From assembly GCF_000716605.1 (NCBI RefSeq), contig NZ_JNXE01000046.1, forward strand, positions 1 through 64,000: 64,000 nt of DNA, read 5' to 3'. Shown piece by piece: positions 36,344 to 46,341 of the stretch. Each line of letters begins with the position of its first letter. Within the stretch, counting starts at the first letter, position 1. The position numbers and the translations under genes are program-made. The DNA comes from Streptomyces sp. NRRL F-525. Lineage in GTDB: Bacteria > Actinomycetota > Actinomycetes > Streptomycetales > Streptomycetaceae. The notes beneath the pieces were generated by a model. It did not search any database and was not told where the DNA came from. It was given only the letters and a program-made list of their open reading frames with translations.

Positions 36344-37039
36344 GTGGAAAACGGCGCCGCCCGGACCGCCCCGGCAGTGATTGTCGCCATCGACGGCCCC
36401 TCCGGCACGGGCAAGTCGAGCACGTCGAAGGCCGTCGCCTCGCAGCTCGGGCTGAGCTATCTGGACACCGGCGCCCAGTACCGGGCGATCACCTGGTGGA
36501 TGGTGAACAACGGGATCGACCTCACCGACCCGACCGCGATCGCGGACGTGGCAGGCAAGGCGGAGATCATCTCCGGTACGGACCCGGCGAACCCGACCAT
36601 CAGCGTCGACGGTGTGGACGTGGCCGGACCGATCCGTACCCAGGAGGTCACCTCCAAGGTCAGCGCGGTCAGCGCGGTGCCCGAGGTGCGGGCGAAGATC
36701 ACCGAGCTGCAGCGGTCGCTGGCCGCCCATGCCGAGCACGGCATCGTCGTCGAGGGGCGGGACATCGGTACGACCGTGCTGCCCGACGCCGACCTGAAGA
36801 TCTTCCTCACCGCTTCCCCGGAGGCGCGTGCCGCCCGCCGCAGCGGTGAGCTGAAGGGCGCCGACGTACAGGCGACCCGTGAGGCGCTGCTGAAGCGGGA
36901 CGCGGCCGACTCCTCGCGCAAGACCTCGCCGCTCGCGAAGGCGGACGACGCGGTCGAGGTGGACACCTCCGACCTCACGCTCCAGCAGGTCATCGAGTGC
37001 GTCGTCACCCTCGTCGGGGAGAAGCGGGCAGCGAAGTGA
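36344..37039 (+). CDS. cmk: Cytidylate kinase
   Basis: This 231-residue P-loop kinase phosphorylates CMP and dCMP. It has IDGPSGTGKSSTSKAVA at the N-terminus, LDTGAQYRAITW (family: LDTGAMYRA), GRDIGTTVLPDADLKIFLTA and RDAADSSRKTSPL. GTG 36344 follows AGGAAGG. The open frame extends back to 36266 but without recognisable coding. The stop overlaps plsC (GTGA). The cmk-plsC-der arrangement is typical of Streptomyces. Confidence 0.95.
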   Translation: MENGAARTAPAVIVAIDGPSGTGKSSTSKAVASQLGLSYLDTGAQYRAITWWMVNNGIDLTDPTAIADVAGKAEIISGTDPANPTISVDGVDVAGPIRTQEVTSKVSAVSAVPEVRAKITELQRSLAAHAEHGIVVEGRDIGTTVLPDADLKIFLTASPEARAARRSGELKGADVQATREALLKRDAADSSRKTSPLAKADDAVEVDTSDLTLQQVIECVVTLVGEKRAAK

Positions 37040-37680
37040 CCGCACCTACGGAGCGCGGCGCCGAGATCGGGCGGCGCATCGGCGTCGGCCTGATGTACGG
37101 GCTGTGGAAGCCGCGTGTGCTGGGTTCCTGGAAGGTTCCCGCCACCGGTCCGGTGATCCTCGCCGTCAACCACTCGCACAACATCGACGGCCCCATGGTC
37201 ATCGGTGTGGCACCCCGCGCTTCGCACTTCCTGGTCAAGAAAGAGGCGTTCGTGGGGCCGCTCGGACCCTTCATGCGCGCCGTCGGACAGCTGGAGGTGG
37301 ACCGGTCGACCGCCGACCGTACCGCCGTCACGCGGGCGCTCGACGTGCTGAAGGGCGGCGGGGTCCTCGGGATCTTCCCCGAGGGCAGCCGCGGTGAGGG
37401 CGACTTCGCCGCGCTGCGCGCCGGGCTCGCCTACTTCGCGGTCCGCGGCGGCGCCCCGATCGTGCCGGTGGCCGTGCTGGGCAGCGCCGAGAAGCGCGGA
37501 CGACTGATAAAGGCGCTGCCCCCGCTGCGCTCCCGCGTCGACGTCGTCTTCGGCGACCCGTTCGACGCGGGCGACGGCTCCGGCCGCCGTACGCGCAAGG
37601 CACTGGACGAGGCCACCGAGCGCATCCAGAAGCAGCTGGCCGCCCACCTGGACGACGCCAGGCGCCTCACCGGGCGCTAA
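37036..37680 (+). CDS. plsC: 1-acyl-sn-glycerol-3-phosphate acyltransferase (PlsC-like)
   Basis: This 214-residue membrane-associated acyltransferase has the H-x4-D catalytic motif in NHSHNIDGPM and the glycerol-phosphate binding motif FPEGSRGEGDF. It adds the second acyl chain to lysophosphatidate. GTG 37036 is set by the GTGA overlap with cmk. Confidence 0.92.
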   Translation: MTAPTERGAEIGRRIGVGLMYGLWKPRVLGSWKVPATGPVILAVNHSHNIDGPMVIGVAPRASHFLVKKEAFVGPLGPFMRAVGQLEVDRSTADRTAVTRALDVLKGGGVLGIFPEGSRGEGDFAALRAGLAYFAVRGGAPIVPVAVLGSAEKRGRLIKALPPLRSRVDVVFGDPFDAGDGSGRRTRKALDEATERIQKQLAAHLDDARRLTGR

Positions 37681-37755
37681 GAGACACTTGAGTAGTGGAT
37701 CACCCGAAATCCGGGGGTTCCACCGATCACCACGATGAACGAGGTACCGATCTTC

Positions 37756-39231
37756 ATGAACGACCAGATCCAGCCCGACGGCTCCGGCGAGGAGCACGAG
37801 CACGGGGCGCTCGGCGACGCCGAGTACGCGGAGTTCATGGAGCTCGCCGCCGTAGAGGGCTTCGACATCGAGGACGTCGAGGGCGCCATCGGCGAGGCGG
37901 GACACGGGCCGCTGCCCGTCCTCGCCGTCGTCGGCCGGCCGAACGTCGGCAAGTCGACTCTCGTCAACCGCATCATCGGCCGCCGCGAGGCCGTCGTCGA
38001 GGACAAGCCCGGTGTCACGCGGGACCGTGTGACCTATGAGGCGGAGTGGGCGGGCCGCCGTTTCAAGGTCGTCGACACCGGTGGGTGGGAGCAGGACGTC
38101 CTCGGGATCGACGCCTCCGTGGCCGCCCAGGCCGAGTACGCGATCGAGGCCGCCGACGCGGTCGTCTTCGTCGTCGACGCCAAGGTCGGCGCGACCGACA
38201 CCGACGAGGCGGTCGTACGGCTGCTGCGCAAGGCCGGGAAGCCCGTCGTGCTGGCGGCCAACAAGGTCGACGGTCTGAGCGGTGAGTCCGACGCCTCTTA
38301 CCTGTGGTCCCTGGGGCTCGGCGAGCCGCACCCCGTTTCCGCGCTGCACGGGCGCGGCACCGGCGACATGCTGGACGCCGTCCTGGAGGCCCTCCCGGAG
38401 GCGCCCGAGCAGACCTTCGGCACCGCCGTCGGCGGGCCCCGCCGGATCGCGCTGATCGGGCGGCCGAACGTCGGCAAGTCCTCGCTGCTGAACCGGGTGG
38501 CCGGCGAGGAGCGCGTCGTCGTCAACGAGATCGCGGGTACGACGCGTGACCCGGTCGACGAACTGATCGAACTGGGCGGTATCACCTGGAAGTTCGTCGA
38601 CACGGCGGGCATCCGCAAGCGCGTCCACCTCCAGCAGGGCGCCGACTACTACGCCTCGCTGCGCACCGCCGCCGCCGTCGAGAAGGCGGAGGTCGCGGTC
38701 ATCCTGATCGACGCCTCCGAGTCCATCTCGGTGCAGGACCAGCGCATCGTCACCATGGCCGTCGAGGCGGGCCGCGCCATCGTCCTCGCCTTCAACAAGT
38801 GGGACACCCTCGACGAGGAGCGCCGCTACTACCTGGAGCGCGAGATCGAGACCGAGCTCGCCCAGGTCTCGTGGGCGCCCCGGGTGAACGTCTCGGCGCG
38901 CACCGGCCGCCACATGGAGAAGCTGGTCCCGGGCATCGAGACCGCCCTGGCCGGCTGGGAGACGCGGGTCCCGACGGGCCGACTGAACGCGTTCCTGGGC
39001 GAGTTGGTCGCCGCCCACCCGCACCCGGTCCGCGGCGGCAAGCAGCCCCGCATCCTCTTCGGCACCCAGGCCGGCACCAAGCCCCCGCGCTTCGTGCTCT
39101 TCGCCTCCGGCTTCATCGAGGCCGGTTACCGCCGCTTCATCGAGCGCCGCCTCCGCGAGGAGTTCGCCTTCGAGGGCACCCCGATCCACATCTCGGTCCG
39201 CGTCCGCGAGAAGCGCGGCAAGAAGAAGTAG
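37756..39231 (+). CDS. der: Ribosome biogenesis GTPase Der (EngA)
   Basis: This protein of about 491 residues has an acidic N-terminal extension of roughly 50 residues, two tandem GTPase domains with G1 [13 protein letters not shown] and [14 protein letters not shown]4 motifs NKVD and NKWD, and a C-terminal KH-like domain ending in [18 protein letters not shown]. It acts in 50S subunit assembly. ATG 37756 has GAGG 11 bases upstream; ATG 37735 (seven residues more) is an alternative. A bidirectional terminator follows. Confidence 0.95.
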   Translation: MNDQIQPDGSGEEHEHGALGDAEYAEFMELAAVEGFDIEDVEGAIGEAGHGPLPVLAVVGRPNVGKSTLVNRIIGRREAVVEDKPGVTRDRVTYEAEWAGRRFKVVDTGGWEQDVLGIDASVAAQAEYAIEAADAVVFVVDAKVGATDTDEAVVRLLRKAGKPVVLAANKVDGLSGESDASYLWSLGLGEPHPVSALHGRGTGDMLDAVLEALPEAPEQTFGTAVGGPRRIALIGRPNVGKSSLLNRVAGEERVVVNEIAGTTRDPVDELIELGGITWKFVDTAGIRKRVHLQQGADYYASLRTAAAVEKAEVAVILIDASESISVQDQRIVTMAVEAGRAIVLAFNKWDTLDEERRYYLEREIETELAQVSWAPRVNVSARTGRHMEKLVPGIETALAGWETRVPTGRLNAFLGELVAAHPHPVRGGKQPRILFGTQAGTKPPRFVLFASGFIEAGYRRFIERRLREEFAFEGTPIHISVRVREKRGKKK

Positions 39232-39276
39232 CCGCAGCCGTACGGCCGTTCACGGTCGTTCATGGTCGTTCTACGA

Positions 39277-39318
39277 CGAAGAGGGCGGCCCCTGTCTCCA
39301 CAGGGGCCGCCCTCTTCG
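39277..39318. terminator. Bidirectional terminator after der
   Basis: A perfect 18-base stem (cgaagagggcggcccctg and its complement) with a six-base loop lies between the convergent der gene and the DUF6643 gene. The TTC/GAA outer base pairs give short T-runs on each side. Confidence 0.85.
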
Positions 39319-39335
39319 TGTGCGTGCGTGCCGCG

Positions 39336-39758
39336 TCAGATGCCCCGGCGCGGGCCGGGCGGCAGGGCCGCCGGGATGTGGTGCATCCCGGTGTGGCCGT
39401 GCTGTTGCTGCTGCTGCCCGGCGTGGCCGAGCTGCCCGACGCGCTGCCACTGCGACTGCTGCCGGGCGCTGTAGGCCCCCGCGCTGTACGCGCTGTACGA
39501 ACCCCCGCCGAGTGAACCCCCGCCGAACGAACCGCCGCTGAACGAGCCCGTGCTGTGCGGGCTGTGCCCGAAGGCGGTGAAGCCCAGCTCCTCCTCGCCG
39601 CTGCGGTCACCCGGCAGCGAGCGGAAGGTCTTGACCCACTCCGAGTAGAGCCGGTCGTAGATCGGCGTGGCCGAGGGGCCGCCGGGGCTGTCCTGTGCCG
39701 ATCGCGAGGACGGGATCGACTGGTAGGGCCGGCTGCGGGGAACGTCGTATGTGTGCAC
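39336..39758 (-). CDS. DUF6643-like small protein
   Basis: This is a 140-residue protein. The first 60 residues look structured (PIYDRLYSEWVKTFRSLPGD); the rest is low-complexity with repeated Gly/Ser units (SFSGGSFGGGSLGGGSYS) and a Gln/His-rich tail (GQQQQQHGHTGMHH). It resembles the Streptomyces-specific DUF6643 family from memory; the function is unknown. Confidence 0.75.
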   Translation of the reverse strand: MHTYDVPRSRPYQSIPSSRSAQDSPGGPSATPIYDRLYSEWVKTFRSLPGDRSGEEELGFTAFGHSPHSTGSFSGGSFGGGSLGGGSYSAYSAGAYSARQQSQWQRVGQLGHAGQQQQQHGHTGMHHIPAALPPGPRRGI

Positions 39759-39795
39759 GTATGTCCAAACGACGCGTGACCTGAAGGGATGCGGC

Positions 39796-40629
39796 TCAGG
39801 TGCCCGCGAGCGGGAGCGCGGAGCCGACCAACTGGCCGTTCGCCGCGGCCTTGTCGAGGGCGCTGCGCAGCAGGTCCTCGCGGGGCTGGCGGCCGATCGA
39901 GCCGACCGGTGCCGCGAACATCAGCACCTGCTGGTGCTTGTTGGCGGCGGCCCTCCAGCTGTCGGTGACCTGGAGCGGCTGGTGCGCCTGCCACCAGGCC
40001 ACCGGGGAACCGCCGTTGCTGCTCGGCTGGAGCACCGCGTGCAGCTGGCCCGCGGCGAGCAGTACCGACCAGCCGTGCAGCACGGGCGGCACGGTGGTGA
40101 TCTCGCTGAGCGGCATGAAGCCCTGCTCGATCAGCAGCGGCAGGAAGTCGTCCCCGACGTCGGTCGAGCCGGGCCGCACGATCGGCGCGGTCGGCTCGAC
40201 GACCAGGGCGGGGTGCAACTCCCCCGAGATCAGGACGAGTCCGCTGGTCACCCCGAGCACGGCCTGCTCGGGTACGGCCTTCTCCGGTGCGCCGGCCGGG
40301 GCGTGCGTGTTGCCGCTGATGGAGCGGACGGCGCCCTGCAGCTGCTCCTCGGTGACCTGGACGATCTGGGAGGGCAGGCAGGTGGCGTGGGCGAAGGCGA
40401 GGACGGCGGTCTCGTCGCCGATGAACAGGACGGTGCTGGTGCGCTCCTGATCGGAGTCGCCCTGGGTGCGGCACGACGTGCAGTCGTAACTGCCCGGGGC
40501 GTTGTCTCCGGCGAGCAGCCGGTCGGCTTCTTCGTCGCCGATCTCGGCGCGTACGTCGTCGCTGACGTCGAGCATGCGCGGCACGGGTGGCTCCCTCGGA
40601 ATGCGGTGCCCGGTGGGTCCCGGGCTCAT
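39796..40629 (-). CDS. Conserved hypothetical protein (Streptomyces)
   Basis: This 277-residue cytosolic protein has a possible metal-binding CTSC near residue 50 and a His-rich AFAHATCLPSQ. The remainder is two mixed alpha/beta segments (VLGVTSGLVLISGELHPALV, PPVLHGWSVLLAAGQLHAVL). I recognise no known function. The start at 40629 opens the divergent region in front of the transglycosylase gene. It is followed by the DUF6643-like gene on the same strand (37-base gap), so both may be co-transcribed. Confidence 0.78.
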   Translation of the reverse strand: MSPGPTGHRIPREPPVPRMLDVSDDVRAEIGDEEADRLLAGDNAPGSYDCTSCRTQGDSDQERTSTVLFIGDETAVLAFAHATCLPSQIVQVTEEQLQGAVRSISGNTHAPAGAPEKAVPEQAVLGVTSGLVLISGELHPALVVEPTAPIVRPGSTDVGDDFLPLLIEQGFMPLSEITTVPPVLHGWSVLLAAGQLHAVLQPSSNGGSPVAWWQAHQPLQVTDSWRAAANKHQQVLMFAAPVGSIGRQPREDLLRSALDKAAANGQLVGSALPLAGT

Positions 40630-41808
<1,179 letters not shown>

Positions 41809-41822
41809 GCCGAGCCGCTCCC

Positions 41823-41863
41823 GCGCCGCCCCCGTCCGGTCCTCCGATCGGGCGGGGGCGCGC
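41823..41863. terminator. Hairpin between the LysM gene and livF
   Basis: GCGCCGCCCCCGTCC and GGGCGGGGGCGCGC form an imperfect GC-rich stem between the convergent stops at 41808 and 41867. No U-run is present on either strand. Confidence 0.5.
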
Positions 41864-41866
41864 CCG

Positions 41867-42502
41867 TTACGCCAGTTCGGCAGCCTCGCCGCTGAACTCG
41901 ACCCTCCCGCGCCGCAGTTCGTACACGATCGCCGCCCGGCCGCGCAGCACCGGCGGCAGCCGCTGCTCGGCCACGACCACGCACGCGTCCAGCCCGCCCA
42001 GCAGTTCGTACGTGTGCGCCGCGACCGCGGGCGACATGCCTTGGGCCGGTTCGTCCACGAGCACGACACGCGCGCGTGCCAGCAGGGCCCGGGAGAGCGC
42101 GAGCATCCGCTGCTCGCCGCCGGAGAGGGTGCCGGCCCGGCGGGGGAGCAGGGGGCGGAGCTGGGGATAGGCGTCGAGGGCGAAGCCGTATGCCGGTGCC
42201 GCGAGTTCGAGGTTCTCGTGGACGGTGAGGGACCCGAACACGGCCTGCCGTTCCGGCACCAGGCACAGTCCCCGGCGCGCTCGTTCGTAAGCGGGCATAC
42301 GGGTCACGTCGGCGCCGTCCCACACCACCGCGCCGCCCGACAGCGCGACCGTACCGGCGAGGGCGCGCAGGGCGGTTGTACGGCCGGAGCCGTTGCGGCC
42401 CAGCAGGACGGTGAGCCCGCGGGTCGGGGCGGCGAGGGTGATGCCGTGCAGGGCTTCGAGGGGGCCGTAGCGCACGCGCGCGTGGCGGAGGGCGATGGTC
42501 AT
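41867..42502 (-). CDS. livF: Branched-chain amino-acid-type ABC transporter ATPase (LivF-like)
   Basis: This 211-residue ATPase has Walker A LLGRNGSGRTTALR, signature LSGGEQRMLALSRALLA, Walker B VVLVDEPAQGMSP and the LivF-typical LCLVPERQAVFGSLTV. It pairs with the LivG-like domain fused in the upstream gene. The ATG at 42502 overlaps the stop of that gene (ATGA). The same frame stays open far upstream to 45022, but that extension is out of phase with the real permease gene. Confidence 0.92.
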   Translation of the reverse strand: MTIALRHARVRYGPLEALHGITLAAPTRGLTVLLGRNGSGRTTALRALAGTVALSGGAVVWDGADVTRMPAYERARRGLCLVPERQAVFGSLTVHENLELAAPAYGFALDAYPQLRPLLPRRAGTLSGGEQRMLALSRALLARARVVLVDEPAQGMSPAVAAHTYELLGGLDACVVVAEQRLPPVLRGRAAIVYELRRGRVEFSGEAAELA

Positions 42503-45180
42503 GCGGGTGCCTCGCGGGTGCGGGGTGTGTCGAGGACGTGGCCGGGCGGGCCGGAGGAGACGATGCGGCCCGCGGCCATCACATGGACCACGTCGGCGAG
42601 GTCGGCGACCAGATCGAGGTCGTGCTCGACGACGAGCAGGGCGGTGCCCTCGGCGGCCAGCGCCCTCAACACCAGGGTCAGCGCGGTGACTTCGGCGGTG
42701 TCGAGTCCGGCGGCGGGCTCGTCGAGCAGCAGCACGCGAGGGCCGCCGGCGAACGCCCGCGCCAGTTCGACCCGGCGCAGGGTCCCGGTGGGCAGGCCGG
42801 CGGCGGGCAGCGACCGTACGTCTCCGTCGAGCCCGAACAGCCGCAACGCCCGCTCCACGGCGCCGGGTTCGGTGACCCGGCCCTGCTCGGCCCCCACGTG
42901 CACGTTCTCGGCGACGGTCAACGAGGGGAACACGGCGAGCTGTTGAAAGGTCCGGGCGATCCCGAGCCGGGTGCGGGCGTGCGCGGGCAGCCGGGTGATG
43001 TCCCGTCCCTCGACCCGGACCTGCCCCCGCGCGGGCCGCACGGTCCCGGCCAGGCAGTGGAACAGGGTGCTTTTTCCGGCCCCGTTGGGCCCGACGACGG
43101 CGGTGACTTCCCCGGCCCGCACGACGAGATCGACTCCGTCGAGCGCGGTGAAGCCGGCGTAGCGGGCGTGCAGGGTGTGGGCGGTGAGGAGGGGTGGGGT
43201 GGTGCGTGGTCGGGGGAGGAGGGTGGTCGGTCCGGGCGTGGGCTCGGGGAGGCGCGGCCTCTCGGTGATCGCCGGTGGGTGCGCAACACCCGGCCCAGCA
43301 GCCTCCGTTGACCCTGTGCGCACATCCGCGGGTCGCAACCTCCTCCGCACTCCCACCCCCAACACCGTGAGCCGCACCCTCCGTTGAGGCCGCAGCCGCC
43401 CCGCCGCCACCCGCAACGCCTCGTACGGGCCCCCGGGAAACCGCCCCACGCACACCGCCAACACCCCGATCAGCGCCGCCGCCACCCCACCCCGCGCCCC
43501 CGCGTCCAGGCCGACCAACAAGGCCGCGGCCGCCAGCGCGCCCAGTGTGCTGTCGGCGCCGAGGACGACCACCGCGGCGAACCACAGCAGCCCCCGGACG
43601 GGGTCGTAGGCCGAGGGGTCGAAGGCGCGGACGCCCATGCCGAGCATGCCGCCGCCGAGGGCGGCCAGGGCGGCGCCCGCGACGAAGGCCAGGAGTTTCA
43701 GGGACGGGACCTGGACGCCCGCTGCCGACGCGCCCTGTTCGTGGTCGCGGAGGGCGGCGAGGGCGCGGCCCGTGCGGCCCCGGCGCAGGGCGTGGGTGGC
43801 CAGCAACGCGGCTGCCAGGAGCGCGAGTTCGAGGACGTAGTACGCGCGGTCGCCGTCGAAGCCCGACGGGCGGGCCAGTGACAGGCCCGACGTGGCGTAC
43901 GGCTGGGCGAAGACGAAGCGGCTGACCCCGACGCCGACCGCGAAGGTCGCGAGGGCGAGGGACAGGCCGTGGCGGCTGATCGCGGGCCAGCCGGTCAGCA
44001 GGCCCAGGGGGGCGACCAGGACCATCGCCGTTGCCAGCGCGGCCAGTTCGGGGAGGCGCGGCAGGCCCGGGAAGCAGCCCGCCGCCAGCAACGCCGTGAA
44101 CAGGGCACCCAGGCCCGCGTACGCGGCCTGTCCGAGCGCGAGTTGGCCGCCGCGTCCGGTGACCACCACCAGGGACAGCAACACCACGCCCAGCGCCGGG
44201 ACTTGGACCGAGGTGTGCAGGTCCGAGCCCGCGAAGCCGAGGGGGAGGAGGAACAGCACCCCGGCCACGATCCAGGCACCGGGAGGCGTCGCGACCCGGG
44301 CCGTCGCCGTACGCGGGAGGGCGTCCCGGGAGCCGACACCGGGCAGCACCAGCGCCGCGACCAACAGGGCGACCACGAACAGGTTCGCGCCCGCCGCCTG
44401 CGACAACTCGCCTTCCCAGCCCGGCAGATGAAGCCGCGTCAACTGGCTCTGCCCGACGCCGATCCCCAGCGCCACCACCACCGCGACCGGCAGACTCCGC
44501 ATCCGCGCGGCCACCGCGACCGCCACCACCTCCATGACGAGCAGCGGCAGACCGTACGGGTCCAGGCGTACGGACGGCGCGAGGAGCACGCCCGTCAGGC
44601 CCGCCGTGAACGACCCGAACGCCCAGCCCGCCGAAGCCACCCGGTCCGCGTCCACGCCACCCAGGACCGCGAGTTGGCGGTCGTCCACCACGGCCCGCAG
44701 CTCCCGCCCGAACCGAGTCCACCGGATGACCGCCCCAACTCCGGCGGCCAGCACGAGCACCACCGCCAACTGCCCCCAGGGATCGGCCGACACCAGCTCC
44801 GGTGCGTCGTCCCGCGCCCCCTGCCCCCACACCAGCGCGGCCCCGCCGACCAGCAGCACGAACACCCCGATGGACGCGACCAGCGTCTGCGCCGGATCGC
44901 CGCCGATGACCGCCAACGGCCGGAAGACGAACCGTTCCAGAGCCACCCCGATACCCGGCGCGAGGAACAGCAGCGTCACCACCGCGCCCAGCCACAACGG
45001 CCAGCCCCACCCCACCACGCACTGCCGCAGCACGTACGCGCAGACCATCGCGATCGCGCCGTGCGCGAAGTTGAGGACGCCGGTCGCCCGGTACGTCACG
45101 ATCAGGCCGATCCCGGTGAGCGCGGCGGCGCTGCCGACGGAGAGACCGGCGAGGGTGAGGTCGTAGGTGAAGGAGGACAT
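42499..45180 (-). CDS. Fused LivH-LivM-LivG-like ABC transporter protein
   Basis: This 893-residue single chain joins three subunits usually encoded separately. Residues 1 to about 290 form a LivH-type permease (GIGLIVTYRATGVLNFAHGA). Residues about 300-590 form a LivM-type permease (GRGGQLALGQAAYAGLGALF, ALRDHEQGASAAGVQ). After a Pro/Arg-rich linker, about 660-893 form a LivG ATPase with Walker A GPNGAGKST, TFQQLAVFPSLTVAENVHVG and Walker B VLLLDEPAAGLD. The reading frame is uninterrupted. With LivF and the divergent receptor it would import an amino acid or similar solute (substrate unknown). ATG 45180 is used. Confidence 0.92.
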   Translation of the reverse strand: MSSFTYDLTLAGLSVGSAAALTGIGLIVTYRATGVLNFAHGAIAMVCAYVLRQCVVGWGWPLWLGAVVTLLFLAPGIGVALERFVFRPLAVIGGDPAQTLVASIGVFVLLVGGAALVWGQGARDDAPELVSADPWGQLAVVLVLAAGVGAVIRWTRFGRELRAVVDDRQLAVLGGVDADRVASAGWAFGSFTAGLTGVLLAPSVRLDPYGLPLLVMEVVAVAVAARMRSLPVAVVVALGIGVGQSQLTRLHLPGWEGELSQAAGANLFVVALLVAALVLPGVGSRDALPRTATARVATPPGAWIVAGVLFLLPLGFAGSDLHTSVQVPALGVVLLSLVVVTGRGGQLALGQAAYAGLGALFTALLAAGCFPGLPRLPELAALATAMVLVAPLGLLTGWPAISRHGLSLALATFAVGVGVSRFVFAQPYATSGLSLARPSGFDGDRAYYVLELALLAAALLATHALRRGRTGRALAALRDHEQGASAAGVQVPSLKLLAFVAGAALAALGGGMLGMGVRAFDPSAYDPVRGLLWFAAVVVLGADSTLGALAAAALLVGLDAGARGGVAAALIGVLAVCVGRFPGGPYEALRVAAGRLRPQRRVRLTVLGVGVRRRLRPADVRTGSTEAAGPGVAHPPAITERPRLPEPTPGPTTLLPRPRTTPPLLTAHTLHARYAGFTALDGVDLVVRAGEVTAVVGPNGAGKSTLFHCLAGTVRPARGQVRVEGRDITRLPAHARTRLGIARTFQQLAVFPSLTVAENVHVGAEQGRVTEPGAVERALRLFGLDGDVRSLPAAGLPTGTLRRVELARAFAGGPRVLLLDEPAAGLDTAEVTALTLVLRALAAEGTALLVVEHDLDLVADLADVVHVMAAGRIVSSGPPGHVLDTPRTREAPA

Positions 45181-45187
45181 GGGGGCT

Positions 45188-45664
45188 TCAGTCGTCGGCT
45201 TCGGCGGGTTCGCAGATCGGGCAGGGGCTCAACTCGCCGTTCGCCACGAGCTTGGAGTCCACCGGCACCGCCTCCGGCTTCCCGGCGACCAACGGGCAGT
45301 CCGCGCGGTGCCACAACGTGCCGCCCGGCACCATCAGCAGGTCCCCGCTGACCGCCACGGGCGTCACGGCGGCCCGCGCGGACTCCTCCGCGTCGGCGGG
45401 CTCGGCGGCCACGAGAAGGCCGTACAGCTTCTCCACGCGGGCGGCGGCGAGGGCGGAGCGGCCGTGGGTGAGCAGGACCGCGGCGGCGACGATGAGCGCG
45501 GCGCCGGGGATCGTGCAGGAGGCCAGATAGGGGAGTTGGCGTTCCGCGTAGCGTTCGCCGGAGACGCCGTACCAGCCGATCACGCACAGGACGGCGCCCG
45601 CGGCGAGCGCGGCCCAGCCGGCCCACAGGGCGGGGTGCACGGTCCGCAGTCGGGCTGTCCGCAT
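45188..45664 (-). CDS. Small membrane protein with C-terminal metal-ligand motif
   Basis: This 158-residue protein has two membrane helices in the first 75 residues (ALWAGWAALAAGAVLCVIGW, SCTIPGAALIVAAAVLLTHG), and the C-terminal 50 residues carry WHRADCPLV and LSPCPICEP. The His/Cys arrangement resembles small zinc-binding modules, but I cannot name the family. It is upstream of the fused ABC gene on the same strand with a seven-base gap, so it is likely the first gene of the transporter operon. Confidence 0.8.
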   Translation of the reverse strand: MRTARLRTVHPALWAGWAALAAGAVLCVIGWYGVSGERYAERQLPYLASCTIPGAALIVAAAVLLTHGRSALAAARVEKLYGLLVAAEPADAEESARAAVTPVAVSGDLLMVPGGTLWHRADCPLVAGKPEAVPVDSKLVANGELSPCPICEPAEADD

Positions 45665-45786
45665 TTACGGCCCCCACACGTCGTGTGTCTGTCCATGCCG
45701 GCCAATGGCTTGCACTATGCCTTCTGACACCTGACCTGAAAACACCGGGCGAGCACGGCCCGGAACGACACCCGGCGGTGAGCCAC

Positions 45787-46341
45787 ATGGTTCTCGGGAG
45801 CGACCTCAGGCGAAGGAACACAAGGCGCTTGCGGGGCACGGTAGTTACGGCGGCCATGGTCCTCGTGCTCGGTCCGGTACTCGCTGCCTGCAGCGATGAC
45901 AGCGGGGGCGGCAGCAGCGCGCCGCCGCCCACCCCGTCCGTCGAGCAGACGACGAGCGCCCCGGCGACCGCGCCCGCCGACCCGGCCGCCGCGACGACCC
46001 AGATCAAGGCCAACTGGAAGAAGTTCTTCGACCCGGCCAGCTCCAGCGCGGACAAACAGGCCGTCCTGGAGAACGGCGACAAGATGGGCCCGGTCCTCAA
46101 GGCCTTCAGCGGCGACAAGCGCGGCGGCCAGGTCCAAGCACTCGTCCAGAAGGTCGAGTTCACGTCGGCGACCCAGGCCACCGTGACCTACAGCCTCACC
46201 CTGAACGGCGCCACCGCCCTCCCGAACGCCTCCGGGACGACCGTCCAACAGGGCGGTACCTGGAAGGTGTCCGTCAACACCCTGTGCGCGCTGGTGGCGT
46301 TGAGCGGCGATGCCTCGCAGTCGCCCGGGTCGGGCTGCTGA
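45787..46341 (+). CDS. Lipoprotein, low-molecular-weight antigen MTB12-like
   Basis: This 184-residue lipoprotein has signal peptide and lipobox LAAC (Cys35), a Ser/Pro/Thr-rich spacer, and a cystatin-like domain resembling mycobacterial MTB12 (TTQIKANWKKFFDPASSSAD, VTYSLTLNGATALPNASGTT, GGTWKVSVNTLCALVALSG). Surface-exposed; function unknown. It is divergent from the fused ABC operon and overlaps the receptor gene by 32 bases, so it is probably part of the same transport locus. ATG 45787 is preferred over the longer frame to 45685. Confidence 0.85.
   Translation: MVLGSDLRRRNTRRLRGTVVTAAMVLVLGPVLAACSDDSGGGSSAPPPTPSVEQTTSAPATAPADPAAATTQIKANWKKFFDPASSSADKQAVLENGDKMGPVLKAFSGDKRGGQVQALVQKVEFTSATQATVTYSLTLNGATALPNASGTTVQQGGTWKVSVNTLCALVALSGDASQSPGSGC

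Noticed and set aside
36457..39189. A 910-codon minus-strand open frame over cmk, plsC and der
   Set aside because: It is antisense to three well-conserved genes and shows only GC-driven low complexity.
41867..45022. A 1051-codon minus-strand open frame ending in LivF
   Set aside because: Only the last 211 codons are coding; upstream it is an out-of-phase Arg/Gly-rich shadow of the fused transporter gene, which clearly reads in another frame.
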